A stretch of 64,000 bases of DNA, taken from the NCBI GenBank assembly GCA_963662175.1, contig OY759214.1, positions 2,294,001-2,358,000 on the forward strand. The letters run 5' to 3'. The notes below the pieces were generated by a model. That model made no database searches. It was not told the origin of the DNA and saw nothing but the letters and a program-made list of their open reading frames with translations. How positions within the stretch are numbered: the first letter of the stretch is position 1; each line of letters opens with the position of its first letter. Below, one piece after another: positions 11,336 through 22,069 of the stretch. Position numbers and translations under genes: made by a program. Source of the DNA: Aradus depressus (Eukaryota; Arthropoda; Insecta; Hemiptera; Aradidae).

Positions 11336-11990
11336 ACGAAATTCGATGTTGAGTTATCACGGGAATTTCGTGTAAATCTAGTCAAAAGAAGAGGGTAAAT
11401 TGGGGGGAGAGGGAGAATGGAGGGGGTATGATTCAAAAACCCAAATAATTGTCGATGTAATTAATGTATCGACACGAAAGGTTGATATAATAAACGTATC
11501 GACATGACAGTCTATATAATATTGAAAAGTCTCTGAGTATTGAGTACTTATTGATTTTAATGTTAAGATGACTGATGTAGTGAGAAGTGATTATTTCAGA
11601 AGTTGCAAAATAAAACTTTAGTCTGACCTCTCACAGATCTCATTACAATATGCTAGCTGGCTATCCAAGTTTCCCTCATTATCAGACAGTCGGTAAAAAT
11701 ATTTAAAACATAATTAAACATGTTTAAAAGTTAAGAAATAAAATTTTAAAAAATATTTGCGAGTTTGATGCTGAGAGAAACTCGAAAGCCGGCTAGCATA
11801 TTAGAATAAAATCAGTGAGAGGTCAGACTACATTTTTATTTTGCAACTTGTCAAACTTCTTTATTTTCATCCAAATCGGTCTTTTGATTTTAGTAGTAGA
11901 GAGAAAACTTAGTTGATCAATTGGCGGGGGGGGGGGGGGGGGGGGGGGGGGGTGCATTATTGATGATTCACTGGAGAAGTAAAATTGTAA
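11336..11990 (+). repeat. Family R copy with 27-G run, split by a MITE
   Basis: ACGAAATTCGATGTTGAG at the start, AATAATTGTCGATGTAATTA internal, and TTGATCAATTGGC before a run of 27 G at 11926-11952. The foldback MITE 11570-11870 lies inside. Confidence 0.82.
11570..11870. mobile_element. Foldback MITE (family F), nested in family R
   Basis: About 75-bp inverted arms (GTTGCAAAATAAAAC, TAGTCTGACCTCTCAC, TGCTAGCTGGC...) at 11592-11670 and 11780-11853 are separated by about 110 bp. The arms recur singly at 46525-46615 and 52357-52447. Confidence 0.85.
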
Positions 11991-12244
11991 TAATATTAAC
12001 AATAAATAAATAATGAAAAAAATGAAAAATGAGAGAATCTTAAAACTTAGAATTTATGAAATATATTTTGAAATTTCAAATTAATTTTGTAGGTCACGTG
12101 GTGTAATTAGAAAAATCAGACCAAGGTGAGTCTACTTGCCTCACGTTAACACTTGAATGGATCGCTGCAAATATTATTTTATTTTTTGTTAAAGTCGGTA
12201 TTTTTTATGAAATATAACTGACGAAACAGTATATTTCATCCAAG

Positions 12245-12413
12245 AAGTATATACACTTGATTTTCAGTCAAATCGCCCTCTGAGGCGGGGGGGACTTAAC
12301 ACACATACCATACTAACTGTCGATATAATGAGCAGATTGGTTTTAGAGGGAGAGCGAAAACTTAGCTAATTAGCTTGGGGAAGTACATTGTCGGAGATTC
12401 ACCGACACTTTTT
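12245..12413 (+). repeat. Family R right-end fragment
   Basis: TTTTAGAGGGAGAGCGAAAAC and TTGGGGAAGTACATTGTCGG plus GATTCACCGACAC. Confidence 0.85.
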
Positions 12414-12514
12414 CTTACATGCAATGCTGCAGTTCACCTATTGCATAACAGGCAGTCAGCTTTAAAGTTCAGTACTTTAATATTTCAGGTTTCTGTAGTA
12501 TGGAAATGTCGAGA

Positions 12515-13243
12515 CGAAACTTTATTTGTTCATCCAGAACCTCATAAGGACAACTCTCAAAGATGTAAAGACAAAAGAGAAGAAAGGGGTTAGGAGAGAG
12601 AGTGGAAACTTAGTTTATTGCAAAACATCTGTTGTAGAAATGTACTTCCTCAAGGCGAATCAGCTAAGGGTTCGCTCTCTGAACGATTTGACTGAAAACA
12701 GTAGTTCCTTGTGGATCATCCTACTAAGAAATATTGATTTCACAGTAGAGGGGAGTTTTGTAATCTGTCGAAAATTCGATGCGGTTTTCAACGGAATTTC
12801 ATCTTTTCCGACTCCAGATTCAAAAATTAGAATCAAATTTCAGTCTGTATGTGAACACAATAAATCCCAATGGAACCAATCTGACCTTTTTGATATTCAG
12901 CCTAATCGGCCAAAGGGGAGGGGGGATTATGGGGGGGAGGTTTAACACAAAAACCTCTAATAACTGTTGTAATGAATGTATTGACATAATATTTCATAAG
13001 TCATTTCAACACTCTACAAAGACGACATCTATCAACTTTCAGTGGGAAGAGCCGAAAGGGAGGGGGACCAGAGACCAGAGGAGTGGGGCTAGACTTAAAA
13101 AACCTAATAACTGCTGATGTAATGAATGTGTTAAAAAAAAATGTAGTATGAGGTATCAGAAGCCTCAATGTAAGACAAATATTGAGTTGTAGCTGACCGG
13201 TTACATACCTTGCCCTATACCTCGCACAGCTGAGAAGTAACAT
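12515..13243 (+). repeat. Family R composite copy
   Basis: CCAGAACCTCATAAGGACAAC, then an R start (ATTCGATGCGGTTTTCAACG at 12773), AATAACTG units at 12960 and 13109, and a reversed end (CTGAGAAGTAACA) at 13230. Confidence 0.8.
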
Positions 13244-13634
13244 AAAATACGTTATATTCTCAAAGTTTTATCCTTCATTCAGTTTTTTTATTTTTTTTTT
13301 TTTATTTTATAAGGAAGTAGAACATTTTTTAAGTAAACATGTTTAAAAAAGCCATCATGACAGCCCGTTTTCGTAAGAATGAAGCGTTGTCGAGGGAGGA
13401 TGATGCTGCTAACGGGGGCCCATTGTACTGGACCAGGAGAGGACTCAGCGGATATTGTCCTGTCTTTATAGTATGTGTGTTACGGTAAAGACGAGCAGCA
13501 CTTCAGTTGCATTCAATCCGTAACTAAAAGGTCCCACGGGAGGATCAACATTTTTTGTATTTTCCGATACACGATATAATTTGTATGTGATCTATAATCC
13601 GGAGTAGATTATCCTAATCCAGCATCGATTAAGT

Positions 13635-13735
13635 TACTGCTCTCCCTCCAAAACAAATCAACCGTTTTGGCTAAATATCAATAGTTGAGTTACAATAGGG
13701 GCTTCTGAATTATCAGAATAAATTTTGTATCGTTA
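13635..13735 (-). repeat. Family R fragment
   Basis: CTGCTCTCCCTCCAAAACAAA through GGGGCTTCTGAATTATCAG. It ends at the SINE-A insertion site. Confidence 0.75.
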
Positions 13736-13750
13736 TATATATTGTCGTTA

Positions 13751-14099
13751 GAGGGCGCCGGTAGCTCAGTGGTATGCTTGCTTGTCTTCTGAGCTCAAGA
13801 TCGTGGGTTCAAAACCCGACCGAGGCCCTTAGTTTATTTTATTTGGGAGGTAAAATAAACTTAAGCACGCCGTCCTTCGGATGGGACGTTAAGCGATGGT
13901 CCCGAGCCTGTACGATGTCAGGTACTCGTTAAAGACCCTTACCCTAGGTGAATAAAAATTTAGGGTTGGCAAAATTTAGGACTCCCACAGTAGTCAGGCT
14001 CATGTCCACCAGAGTGACGAAAGAGCGCACTGGTAGTAGGCGATATGACCTCGTTGTTAAAGCCCAGGCATGAGACATAAAACCTAACCTAAACAAACC
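13751..14099 (+). mobile_element. SINE-A, full length with 13-bp TSD
   Basis: The tRNA-like head has box A GGTAGCTCAGTGGTA and box B GGTTCAAAACCC, followed by a unique body and a tail ATAAAACCTAACCTAA. TSD TATATTGTCGTTA at 13738-13750 and 14100-14112 is exact. This copy defines the family: 349 bp, no coding capacity. Confidence 0.95.
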
Positions 14100-14479
14100 T
14101 ATATTGTCGTTACATCCACGCAGACATAAATACGTTTTTATTTTGTAATCAGAGTGTGAGAGGGAATTTCTGACTGATCGCGCAACTAAACTTCATATAG
14201 CTGAGATATAATATAAAAGGAGACAAAAAAATGGTGGAATCAAGTTGACAGTTGTTGAGAACATGTTTGTTGGGTAAAACAACTTACCTGAGGTCAGCAG
14301 TGTTGTGCATCTAAACCAACTTCAGTTAAGACATAGGGATCCCATCAGCTGCTGCTCCTACTAGTGCTCCATCCATCGTATTTAAGCAAATCTTAATGAT
14401 GCTAAAGTCATATTTTACAATTAATATAAATATTCTAAGATATGAAATCATTTAAACAACTTATTAAACCTTTATTAAA

Positions 14480-14699
14480 GTTTTTTTTTTTTTTTTTTTT
14501 TTTTGCTTTATGTACGATGCATATTAGCCATGTCAATGTTTTATATATAATTATTTACGACATCCATGGTCCCGGGAGGGAGTTCTGTTCTATCTACGAA
14601 ATAAAACTCACTCTCGGACGGGATTCGAACCCGCAAACCATGGTGAGACCATGCGACCAAAGCCCTACGCTCTAGCCCGCACGGCCACCATGGCCCCCT
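14480..14699 (-). mobile_element. SINE-B, full length with poly(A) tail
   Basis: On the minus strand: a tRNA-like head GGGGGCCATGGTGGCCGTGC, box B GGGTTCGAATCCCG, body with CTCCCTCCCGGGACCATGG, and a run of 24 A (T-run 14481-14504). The long variable arm of the head suggests a Ser/Leu-type tRNA origin. Confidence 0.85.
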
Positions 14700-14732
14700 T
14701 AGTTAAAGTTGAAGGGAACATTACATACTGGA

Positions 14733-15059
14733 GGTTAGGTTAGGTGTTATGACTCATGCTCGGGCTTTAACTATGAGGTCATATCGCCTACTACCAGAGC
14801 GCTCTTTCGTCACTCTGTTGGACATGAGCCCGACTCTACTGTGGGAGTCCTAAATTTTGCCTACCCTAAATTTTTATTCATCTAAATGTTTATTCGTACA
14901 GACTCGGTACCATCGCTTAACGTCCCATCCGAAGAATGGCGTTCTTAAGTTTATTTTACCTCCCAGATAAAATAAACTAAGGGCCTCCGGTCGGGTTTCG
15001 AACCCACGTTCTTAAGCTCAGAAGGCAAACACGCATACCACTGTGCTACCGGCGCCCTC
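14733..15059 (-). mobile_element. SINE-A, full length with degenerate 12-bp TSD
   Basis: The tail GGTTAGGTTAGG (CCTAA on the minus strand) through head GCTACCGGCGCCCTC. Flanks TTACATACTGGA (14721-14732) and TTGCATATTGGA (15060-15071) differ at 2 of 12 bases, so this is an older insertion. Confidence 0.92.
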
Positions 15060-15071
15060 TTGCATATTGGA

Positions 15072-15581
15072 TATTAACATAACTTGATGAAGGTCATTGT
15101 TTACAATATTTGTATTAAATGTAAAATATGACCTTCATGAAGTTGTTATAGTGTCCAATAGGCAGCGTGCACATCAGCTTTAACTAAAAGGCTTATTAAG
15201 AGGTTCAAATTAAAATAGTATTCATAAGTTGTTTTGCCCCGACATCTAATCAACTCGTGCCAACGTGCCAACGTGCCAACGTGCCACTTATAGTTTAATC
15301 GTGAGAAAAATAAAATCTAATACTTCTAAGCTAATTTTTGTTGTTGTTTTGGTGTTTTTATACAAATGCATTGCATTGACAAGCTACCCGCACAATCCTG
15401 TTTTGTTTTTTTTAACTAACCCGAAATACTTGCTAATTATGCAATAGGTCTTAGTTGGGTTGCATCAAACGGTCAGATCAGCTGACGACCCGGTCACTTG
15501 TATGTTCATTTTCACTTCTCGCCAACTTGTTTCTGACCCAAAAAGGACTTCATCTGTGAATTATGTAAAATGCATTTTTCG

Positions 15582-15614
<33 letters not shown>

Positions 15615-15925
15615 GTATATATGACGAATAAAATAATGAAAAGTGATGTTTTCTGGTTTGCTGGGGCTACTCGACCTCTGGAGAACGGGGCCTCCACCAG
15701 TTCAATGTTCTCTTCTCTCACTATTTAAATATTTAGTTGAGTCCTGCTAACTGGACAGTTAATATCAAGGTCCTCTGTGTCGATGTAGTAGAAAGATAAT
15801 AAAGATAATAAAAACAATCAATTTGTTTAACGTCTATAGTCTAATTTCACTGGCGAACAGTTTTGCGCTTTGTGCTGATGATGGCGTAAGCCGAAACAGA
15901 TACACTTATGTATATATTTTTGTGA
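15072..15925. other. Spacer with 30-A run
   Basis: The A-run at 15582-15611 could be the tail of an unrecognised retroelement. No coding motif seen. Confidence 0.5.
15256..15288. repeat. 9-bp tandem repeat, about 3.5 copies
   Basis: CGTGCCAAC repeats. Confidence 0.9.
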
Positions 15926-15936
15926 AATTAGACAAT

Positions 15937-16109
15937 TGTTGTTTTTTTTTCGGCCTCGGCAGACATCACATTAGCCATGTCACTGTGTTATCTATATATT
16001 TACGACATCCAATGGCCCCGGGAGGGAGTTCTATCTACGAAATAAAACTCACTGCCGGACGGGATTCGAACCCACAAACCATGGTGAGACCATGCCACCG
16101 TGGCCCCCT
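15937..16109 (-). mobile_element. SINE-B with exact 11-bp TSD
   Basis: AATTAGACAAT at 15926-15936 and 16110-16120 flanks the copy. The body (GGCCCCGGGAGGGAGTTC) and GGGATTCGAACCC are kept. About 30 bp of the head is deleted. Confidence 0.9.
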
Positions 16110-16282
16110 AATTAGACAATGTATAACATGAACAACTTCTTTGATTTTGTTTATTTAACTAACCTCATCTGCACGACTAGCTTCGTCTCTACTCACCGCC
16201 TTTTTGAAAACAAAAAACAATGTTTACATTTAAAACAAAATAAAAAAACAATCAGCAGGCAAAAGTTGTTGTTTTTGTTATT

Positions 16283-16537
16283 GTGACTCATGTTCGGGAC
16301 TGCGAGGTCATATTGCCTACTACGGTGGACATAAGCTACTGTGGTAAACGTAAATTTTGCCTACCCTGCTACCTGAGATCGTACAGTTTCGGGGACCATC
16401 GCTTAACTTCACATCCGAAGGATGGCGTGCTCGGTTTTTTACACCTTGCAGATTAAAAAAAACTAAGGAGCGGGTTTCGAACCCGCGGTTTTGAGCTGAG
16501 TAGGGAAGCACTTTACCTCTGAGCTGCCGGCGACGTC
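16283..16537 (-). mobile_element. SINE-A, diverged
   Basis: GGGTTTCGAACCCGCGG box B, AGCTGCCGGCGACGTC head and GTGACTCATGTTCGGG tail. Internal deletions. Confidence 0.85.
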
Positions 16538-16724
16538 AGCATTCAATAGCGAAACTGTAAATGTTTAATGAGAGATTAGATTCATGTAAGTAGTAAATTA
16601 ATTCTTAAACCGAAAAAAACGAACCCTTAAATCTTAATAAAAAATGGAAAGCAAAATATTGCCATGAAGAAAGCTTTAGAAGATTGGTGGAATGAAGATG
16701 TCCAAAGGATCCTTAAGAGGCGTA

Positions 16725-17527
16725 TAGACACGCGAGCAACGAGCCGAACATTAGTCAGTGCGCATGCCTGGGGAATAGTGCGCAGGCGCTCGACGAACAA
16801 GGGAGGCTCGGGGTCTGCTCCACCTGTTGTCGGTTTTTTGACGAACCATCAAAGGAATGTTCGGCTCGGGCTGCGGTGTGTGTGGACGGGTACCAAGCCG
16901 AACCGTCCCGACTTGACCCGAGCACTGTTGTTTATAGCCAATATTATAACCTTCTCAAATATTTAGGTTTTTGGAAGTACACGTTCTTTTTTTTTTTTTA
17001 ATTAAATATATATTTAAGTATTATTCAATAAATTATATTTTATTATGGCTTCTGAAGACTGGTCTCAGGAGCTTCAAATTCAGTTTGCTCAGGCTATGAG
17101 ACAGTACCCAGTCATATGATATTTAAAACACAAATTACATTTTAATAAAATAAAGAGATTGGATGCTTGGGAGGAATTATTCAAACACTTTTCCTAAAAA
17201 AGTGTTCATTTTAAACAATTTACATGTAAAAATAAATTACGTATCATAATAAATTCGTATCCGTATTAATTGTACTACAAATATGTAAATTAATTACGTA
17301 AGTAGCTACCAACCTTGAGCATTTTCTGATTGAAGATTTTGAATAGTAATAAAATGATATACAAATAAACGTAAATTTGTTATCTGCAGGTTAACTTGTG
17401 CAGGTTACGTTCGTTAGTATGGTTGTGGAGCATCCAAATGCTCGGCTCGTCTCTGTTCGGCTTGGAGTGTGTTCGTTGAAAACTGAAAACGAGCCGAACA
17501 GTGCTCGGTTCGTTGCTCGCATGTCTG
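16725..17527 (+). mobile_element. DNA transposon with GCGAGCAACG TIRs carrying a broken MADF-like ORF
   Basis: The 27-bp imperfect TIRs (about 22 of 27 identical; core GACAYGCGAGCAACGARCCG) run from 16725 inward and from 17527 inward. TA flanks both ends. The GTTCGGCTCG motif recurs several times near the ends, like transposase-binding subterminal repeats. Inside, 17045-17197 reads ASEDWSQELQIQFAQAMRQY then PVI-stop-Y, followed by FNKIKRLDAWEELFKHFS: a MADF DNA-binding domain with TGA where Trp is expected. MADF/Myb proteins accompany some Harbinger-type transposons. The superfamily is not certain. Confidence 0.75.
17045..17197 (+). pseudogene. MADF-like domain fragment
   Basis: It starts at an ATG and reads about 24 codons to a TGA at 17117 that replaces the conserved Trp of the YPxIW motif. 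It then continues in the same frame to KIKRLDAWEELFKHF and a stop. The spacing and the K-x-x-x-A-W-E-E core fit MADF. It is too short (about 50 residues) to be complete. Confidence 0.65.
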
Positions 17528-17529
17528 TA

Positions 17530-17720
17530 CTAGCCTTTATACGTACAGATTCCCTGAGTGCCCTTCATTCCATCAAAAACATATTTGCTGATGATCCTTT
17601 AGTGAGAGATATTCTGGAATGGATTCACAAATTTCGGAAGAAGGAAAGGCCTATAGTTTCTGGTCATATTGGTGTACATGAAATGAGTTGGCGGATAAAG
17701 CCCCAGTCTGGGTCACTATG
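17530..17720 (+). pseudogene. LINE RNase H domain fragment (Jockey-like)
   Basis: One frame reads TDSLSALHSIKNIF, PLVRDILEWIHKFRKK, then SGHIGVH. After a +1 shift the next bases read NELADKA. TDSLSAL holds the RNase H aspartate, and GHIGVHGNELADKA is the C-terminal signature of LINE RNase H. The normal W-V-P before GHIGVH is missing and the frame is broken. The reading continues open to 17910, but that tail has no clear match. The fragment begins right at the right end of the MADF-like element, so that element may have landed in or beside this LINE. Confidence 0.8.
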
Positions 17721-17924
17721 TCGGAATGTTGACGTACTCTTCACTCCTGGTTCACACCAATTCGTCTCAGACACACTTGAATTTTCCATCCTAGAGTCTC
17801 CCAAGATGTTCCTCATTTCCGGCCTACTTTACCGGGTTTTCTATCAATTTTTTCAGGAATATATACGTAAGGAAGTTCATAGACCTTGGGAAGTGAGATC
17901 TCTACCTTGAAACGAGTATTTTAC

Positions 17925-18215
17925 GAGGGAAGAAAGGGAGAGAGGGTCAAAAAATGTTCCAAAATTGCCCCAATAGAGACCAGCGGAGGGGGGGGGGGGG
18001 TGGGAGGGGGGGGGGGGTTAGTAGGGGATTAATCAAAAACCTGTTTCCTTTTTGAATGTATCAACACGGAATTTAGGAAGAGAGTTCAGAAGTCCATGAG
18101 TCAGACCACATTAATTTTCAACCAAATTTTTTAATCTATCAAAGTGAGAGCGAAAACTTACCTAGTTGATTCCTCTGCGCTGGGGAAGTAAATTGACGGT
18201 GATTTACCACCTTTT
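17925..18215 (+). repeat. Family R right half with G-runs
   Basis: G-runs at about 17988-18015, TGAATGTATCAACACGG, and CTGGGGAAGTAAATTGACGG. Confidence 0.8.
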
Positions 18216-18364
18216 TTTTTATTTGTCATATTTGATTCAGGGCATCATTTTCCACCATTTGACCATTGAGAAAAAACGTTTTATTTATTACGTTAGATTA
18301 CTTGATTTTGTGGCTATTATTTTTAAACAACGTTATTAGATATTATGGTTGACAGATAGACAGA

Positions 18365-18480
18365 CAGAAATTTGTTTTTCATATTTGCAATCTAGAGGTC
18401 CGAAAACATGAAATTCCGTTGAAAACCTCATCGAATTTTTGATCGAGTACATAACTACCCCTATACTTAAATACTGAAAA
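18365..18480 (-). repeat. Family R hairpin-end fragment
   Basis: AACATGAAATTCCGTTGAAA and CATAACTACCCCTATAC. Confidence 0.82.
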
Positions 18481-18872
18481 ACGAGTTGAAATAAACAAAA
18501 AAAGTTGAACTGCTGAGTGAATTAAAAATGGTATTGAATGAAATGAAACAAGAGCAGTGTTTATTTTAGGAAGGCGAACCTAGTTCTCGTCATTCAGTGA
18601 GACTCTGACAATCACTATCTTACTAAATATGCACACATGTGCGTTTTAAGGAACTGTTACAATGGCGGAATTGTTAATAATTGTAACTTCATGAAACATT
18701 TATGAATTGGGACAACACAATTGGGACAACGAGTGTTACTACTCTTTGTGGGTTCCCATGAATGGTACATATTATCAATAGTAATTGTATAGTAAGATAA
18801 TTATCAAAATACGGAGAAAGAATTCCATTGAAAAGAAGAATTTCATTAATTTTATTTATCACTGTCGTTATT

Positions 18873-19183
18873 ATGACTCGGCTTTAGCTACAAGGTCATA
18901 TCGCCTACTAACAGAGCGCTCTTTCGTCACTTTGGTGAACATGAGCCCGACTCTACTGTGGCAGTCCTAAACGTTGCCTACTCAGGTTTAGAGTAGGGGT
19001 CTTTAATGAGTGCCTAACAACGTACAGGCTCGGGACCATCTCTTACCGACCTGTCCGAAGGATGCCAAGTTCAAGGTTATTTCACCTCTCAGGTAAAAAA
19101 TCTAAGGGCCTCGGCCGGGTTTCGGACCCGCGATCTTGAGCTCAGTATGCAAGCACGCATACCACTGAGCTACCGTCGCCGTC
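18873..19183 (-). mobile_element. SINE-A, near full length
   Basis: ATGACTCGGCTTTAGCTAC at the tail side, and ACTGAGCTACCGTCGCCGTC at the head side. Box B region is GGTTTCGGACCCG. Confidence 0.9.
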
Positions 19184-19324
19184 AACATTATATTTTTTCA
19201 AAAAAAGCGCCTTAAAGAGTACTGAGACTTTTCAGTAAATGTGTCGAAGTTTCGGCGGGAAATTAAGTCCCTAAATTGAATAACTGAGGGGATGATTAGC
19301 TTTCGTGTCTGTTTTACTTATAAC

Positions 19325-19580
19325 TACTACCCCAGCTATAAGATGTATAGAGGAAGTTATGTAATGGTGCAGAAATTCGAAGTTGAGTTTTCAATGAAAT
19401 TTCATGTTTTCCAACACTCTCATTACGAATATTAAAAAAATGCTATCTGTGTGTGTGTGTGTATCTGGGTAACTCCCGACTGAATGAATGTATCTACATG
19501 AGATGTGTATCTAGAACCCCATACGGCAGACACCTTTTGATTTTCAGCCAAATCCGCCAAAGGGAAGGGGGATTATAGGC
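19325..19580 (+). repeat. Family R left half
   Basis: CCCCAGCTATAAGATGTATA then GGAAGTTATGTAATGG, and ends at CGCCAAAGGGAAGGGGGATT. Confidence 0.82.
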
Positions 19581-20107
19581 TGTAATGAATAGTCATTAAT
19601 TCTGTTCATTTGTGTAATTTACTAAGCTACCAACACTTTTTTGTTGTGGATTATTCTAACCAGTTGTTAATTGCGTTCCATTAATAATAACAGAAGTATG
19701 TAATTAAAGCTACAAGAGATTTGCCTCGAAGCTACAAAAAAAAAAAAAAAAAAAATCCAAAAACCGCGCCTATTTCGTCACAGATTTTGTATTCATTATT
19801 TTTTTTATTTTTTGGTATCCCTGCCCTTTGTTTTGTTGAATGTGTAAAAAATAGGGCCAAGGATGTTGGGTTGAGGAGCGACAGAAAAGGGAAGATAGGG
19901 TTAGCCCTGACCTATCCGGATGTATCTATCGTAGAGGCGAATAGGTTTAGAGGCTCTTTCGTTCTCTGTTACGAAACAGCCTCAAAACAGAAATCATCAA
20001 TTTTCTAAACAAAATGATTTTCGAAAGGACTGATTGTGTTCGTAAGTGGGCAGCAAACATGCGCAGAGCTGTGTTGCAGTCTGTAAGGTGAAGTTTCATT
20101 TTTAAGA

Positions 20108-20180
20108 TAGGTCAGTCACTAGACAGGGGGTTGTTGTGATCTAGACTGGGGGTTGTTGTGATCTAGACTGGGGGTTGTTG
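20108..20180. repeat. 22-bp tandem repeat, 3 copies
   Basis: CTAGACTGGGGGTTGTTGTG-AT repeats three times, the first copy reading CTAGACAGGGGG. Confidence 0.9.
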
Positions 20181-20298
20181 CTCGTTAGTGCAGTGTCAAC
20201 TCAAGGACCAAGTTTCATCCCAGAGACTGTACGTGACAAAACAAGACGTGGCTGAAGTGATCAACAGTGGTTATTAGAGTTTCACATACTGTCGAAGG

Positions 20299-20822
20299 CA
20301 GTGCCGGGTTAACACTATTCGATGCCCTAAGCATTCTGAGCTTATGGTGCCCCGCCTCACTATTGATATGATTAACGTCTTACTTATGTTGGTAAGTTCA
20401 ATACTAAATAAAGCTTGAAACACAAAATTAATTAAGCGAGAAAATAAGAAAATCAATTTTTTCAAAATTAATTTATTAAAACACTAAATATCTCTTTCGT
20501 CCAAATACGCCCCATTCGTTTATCATATTCGTGCACTTCTTCCTCAGTGTCATCATAATCAGGATTTGATATTTGTTCTTCTATCCGAAGTTTACGGCAG
20601 GGTATGAAAAGAATGATGCGACCTATAAATGTTTTTTTATTAACGTATTAAATTAATTAAAAATGATAGCAGATTTACGAAAAAATAAAAATAAAATTGA
20701 GAAATAATTAGGTAACTATTTAAATAAATAACTATATCAAAAATAGCATTGCGGACTTGGTGCCCCCGTGACGTCATGCCCTAAACAATGGCTTAGTTGG
20801 CTTATAGGTTAATCCGGGAATG
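20299..20822. mobile_element. hAT-type MITE with perfect 8-bp TSD
   Basis: GTCGAAGG lies at 20291-20298 and again at 20823-20830, an exact 8-bp TSD. The ends are inverted (CAGTGCCGGGTTAAC against CATTCCCGGATTAACC), and the similarity goes on about 50 bp through a GCCCTAAGC-like stretch. There is no coding capacity. The 8-bp TSD and CA...TG ends are the hAT signature. Confidence 0.88.
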
Positions 20823-20925
20823 GTCGAAGGTTGATCTCCTGACTATTACTCGGCCCCTGGAGTAGATGGCGGTGTTCCCGGGTAGAGAATCTTGCTGGCA
20901 TGTTTGTTGTGTGTTGTTTGTTTTT

Positions 20926-21015
20926 GCGACTCACCTGTGCACTAACTAAGTTATATCGCCTACTACCAGAAAGACCAAAGAATGCATGAGCTCAACTGTA
21001 CTGTGGGATTCCTAA
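20926..21015 (-). mobile_element. SINE-A, 3' fragment
   Basis: GCGACTCACCTGTGC, ATATCGCCTACTACCAGA and CTGTGGGATTCCTAAG match the tail part. Confidence 0.7.
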
Positions 21016-21389
21016 GTTATCATCTTTATAAGCTTTTCATTTTTTGCTTAGAAATTGCTCTTTATTTAATGTTGAGGGGGGGCACATAAGTGTCTTTTAT
21101 GGCTCGAAACCATTGAAACTATATCTAACCTCCAGTTACTAACCTGCTTAAAGTTACTAACCGGACAACGCCAAATAACCTGCTAGTATTGCAATATTTA
21201 GAAGACTTGGATCTGGAAGAGTCCAACCAATGAGGCCGGGACAACTCAGCTCCGGGGGGCTCTCTGATACCAAAGGTGAAGGTTACCTGCTGGGAACGTT
21301 TTTATCATTTCAGAACAATCAAATAAAGATGCAAATGACTTTACTTTAATAATAAACAAAAAAAAAAAAAACATAATAGTTAGTTATTG

Positions 21390-21507
21390 TGACTCATGTC
21401 CGGGCTTTAAAACTACGAAGTTATATCGCCTACTACCAGAGTGCTCATTCGTCACTCTGGTGGACATGAGCTCGACGCTACTATGGGAATCCTAAATTTT
21501 GCCTACT
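21390..21507 (-). mobile_element. SINE-A, 3' fragment
   Basis: GACTCATGTCCGGGCTTTAA to CCTAAATTTTGCCTAC, then an abrupt switch to SINE-B. Confidence 0.88.
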
Positions 21508-21508
21508 A

Positions 21509-21585
21509 CGGGGCTGTGGTGACCATGCGGGCTAAAGCATGGGGCTTTGGTCTCACCATGGTTGAGGGTTTGAGTCCCGAAAAAT
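21509..21585 (+). mobile_element. SINE-B, head fragment
   Basis: GGGGCTGTGGTGACCATGCG through GGTTTGAGTCCCG. It lies between a SINE-A fragment and a family R end. Confidence 0.8.
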
Positions 21586-21593
21586 TCTAAAAA

Positions 21594-21672
21594 TGGGGGG
21601 GGGGGGGGGGAGCGAAAATCCAATTGTGCTGGGGAAGTACATTGCCGGCGATTCATATGCTGTTTTTTTCCC
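21594..21672 (+). repeat. Family R right end with G-run
   Basis: A G-run of about 16, then GTGCTGGGGAAGTACATTGC and GGCGATTCA. Confidence 0.85.
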
Positions 21673-22069
21673 ACCTTGTTTTGTCCTATATAATAAACAA
21701 ATGTTACAAGTTTTTATCCTTATTTCCATTAAATATGGTAAAGGACCTTAGAGTTTTTCGTCTAAGCAGACGAAGTTTCATAAAATTTTATAATTATATT
21801 GAAGTTTTCGTTCGAAGAAGCCTAACTAATAGTCATTTTTACAACTATTAATTTTTTTAAAATTTTCTCTTTTAATTTCTATAATATTGAAGTTGTAAAA
21901 ACTATTAAAGACGGCAATGTTTCATTCCTTTCATATTTTATTTGAACAATTTTCCGATTGTCCGAATATTTACATTTGTTCAGTTGTACAATTATTGTTT
22001 TATTAAGTTCATCTAAAGATAGAGTGTCTCTCACAAGTATTCGTAATTTTCAAAATATTTTCTTTTATT

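Noticed and set aside
13751..13830. Functional tRNA gene at SINE-A heads
   Set aside because: Box A and box B are present but the acceptor stem does not pair well and the sequence continues as a dispersed 350-bp repeat with TSDs.
15582..15611. Processed pseudogene marked by an A-run
   Set aside because: No coding motif on either side and no TSD could be found.
16664..16966. 100-codon open frame starting MKKALEDWWNEDVQRILKRR
   Set aside because: It crosses the left TIR of the MADF-like element, so most of it is transposon end; the short head alone matches nothing I know.
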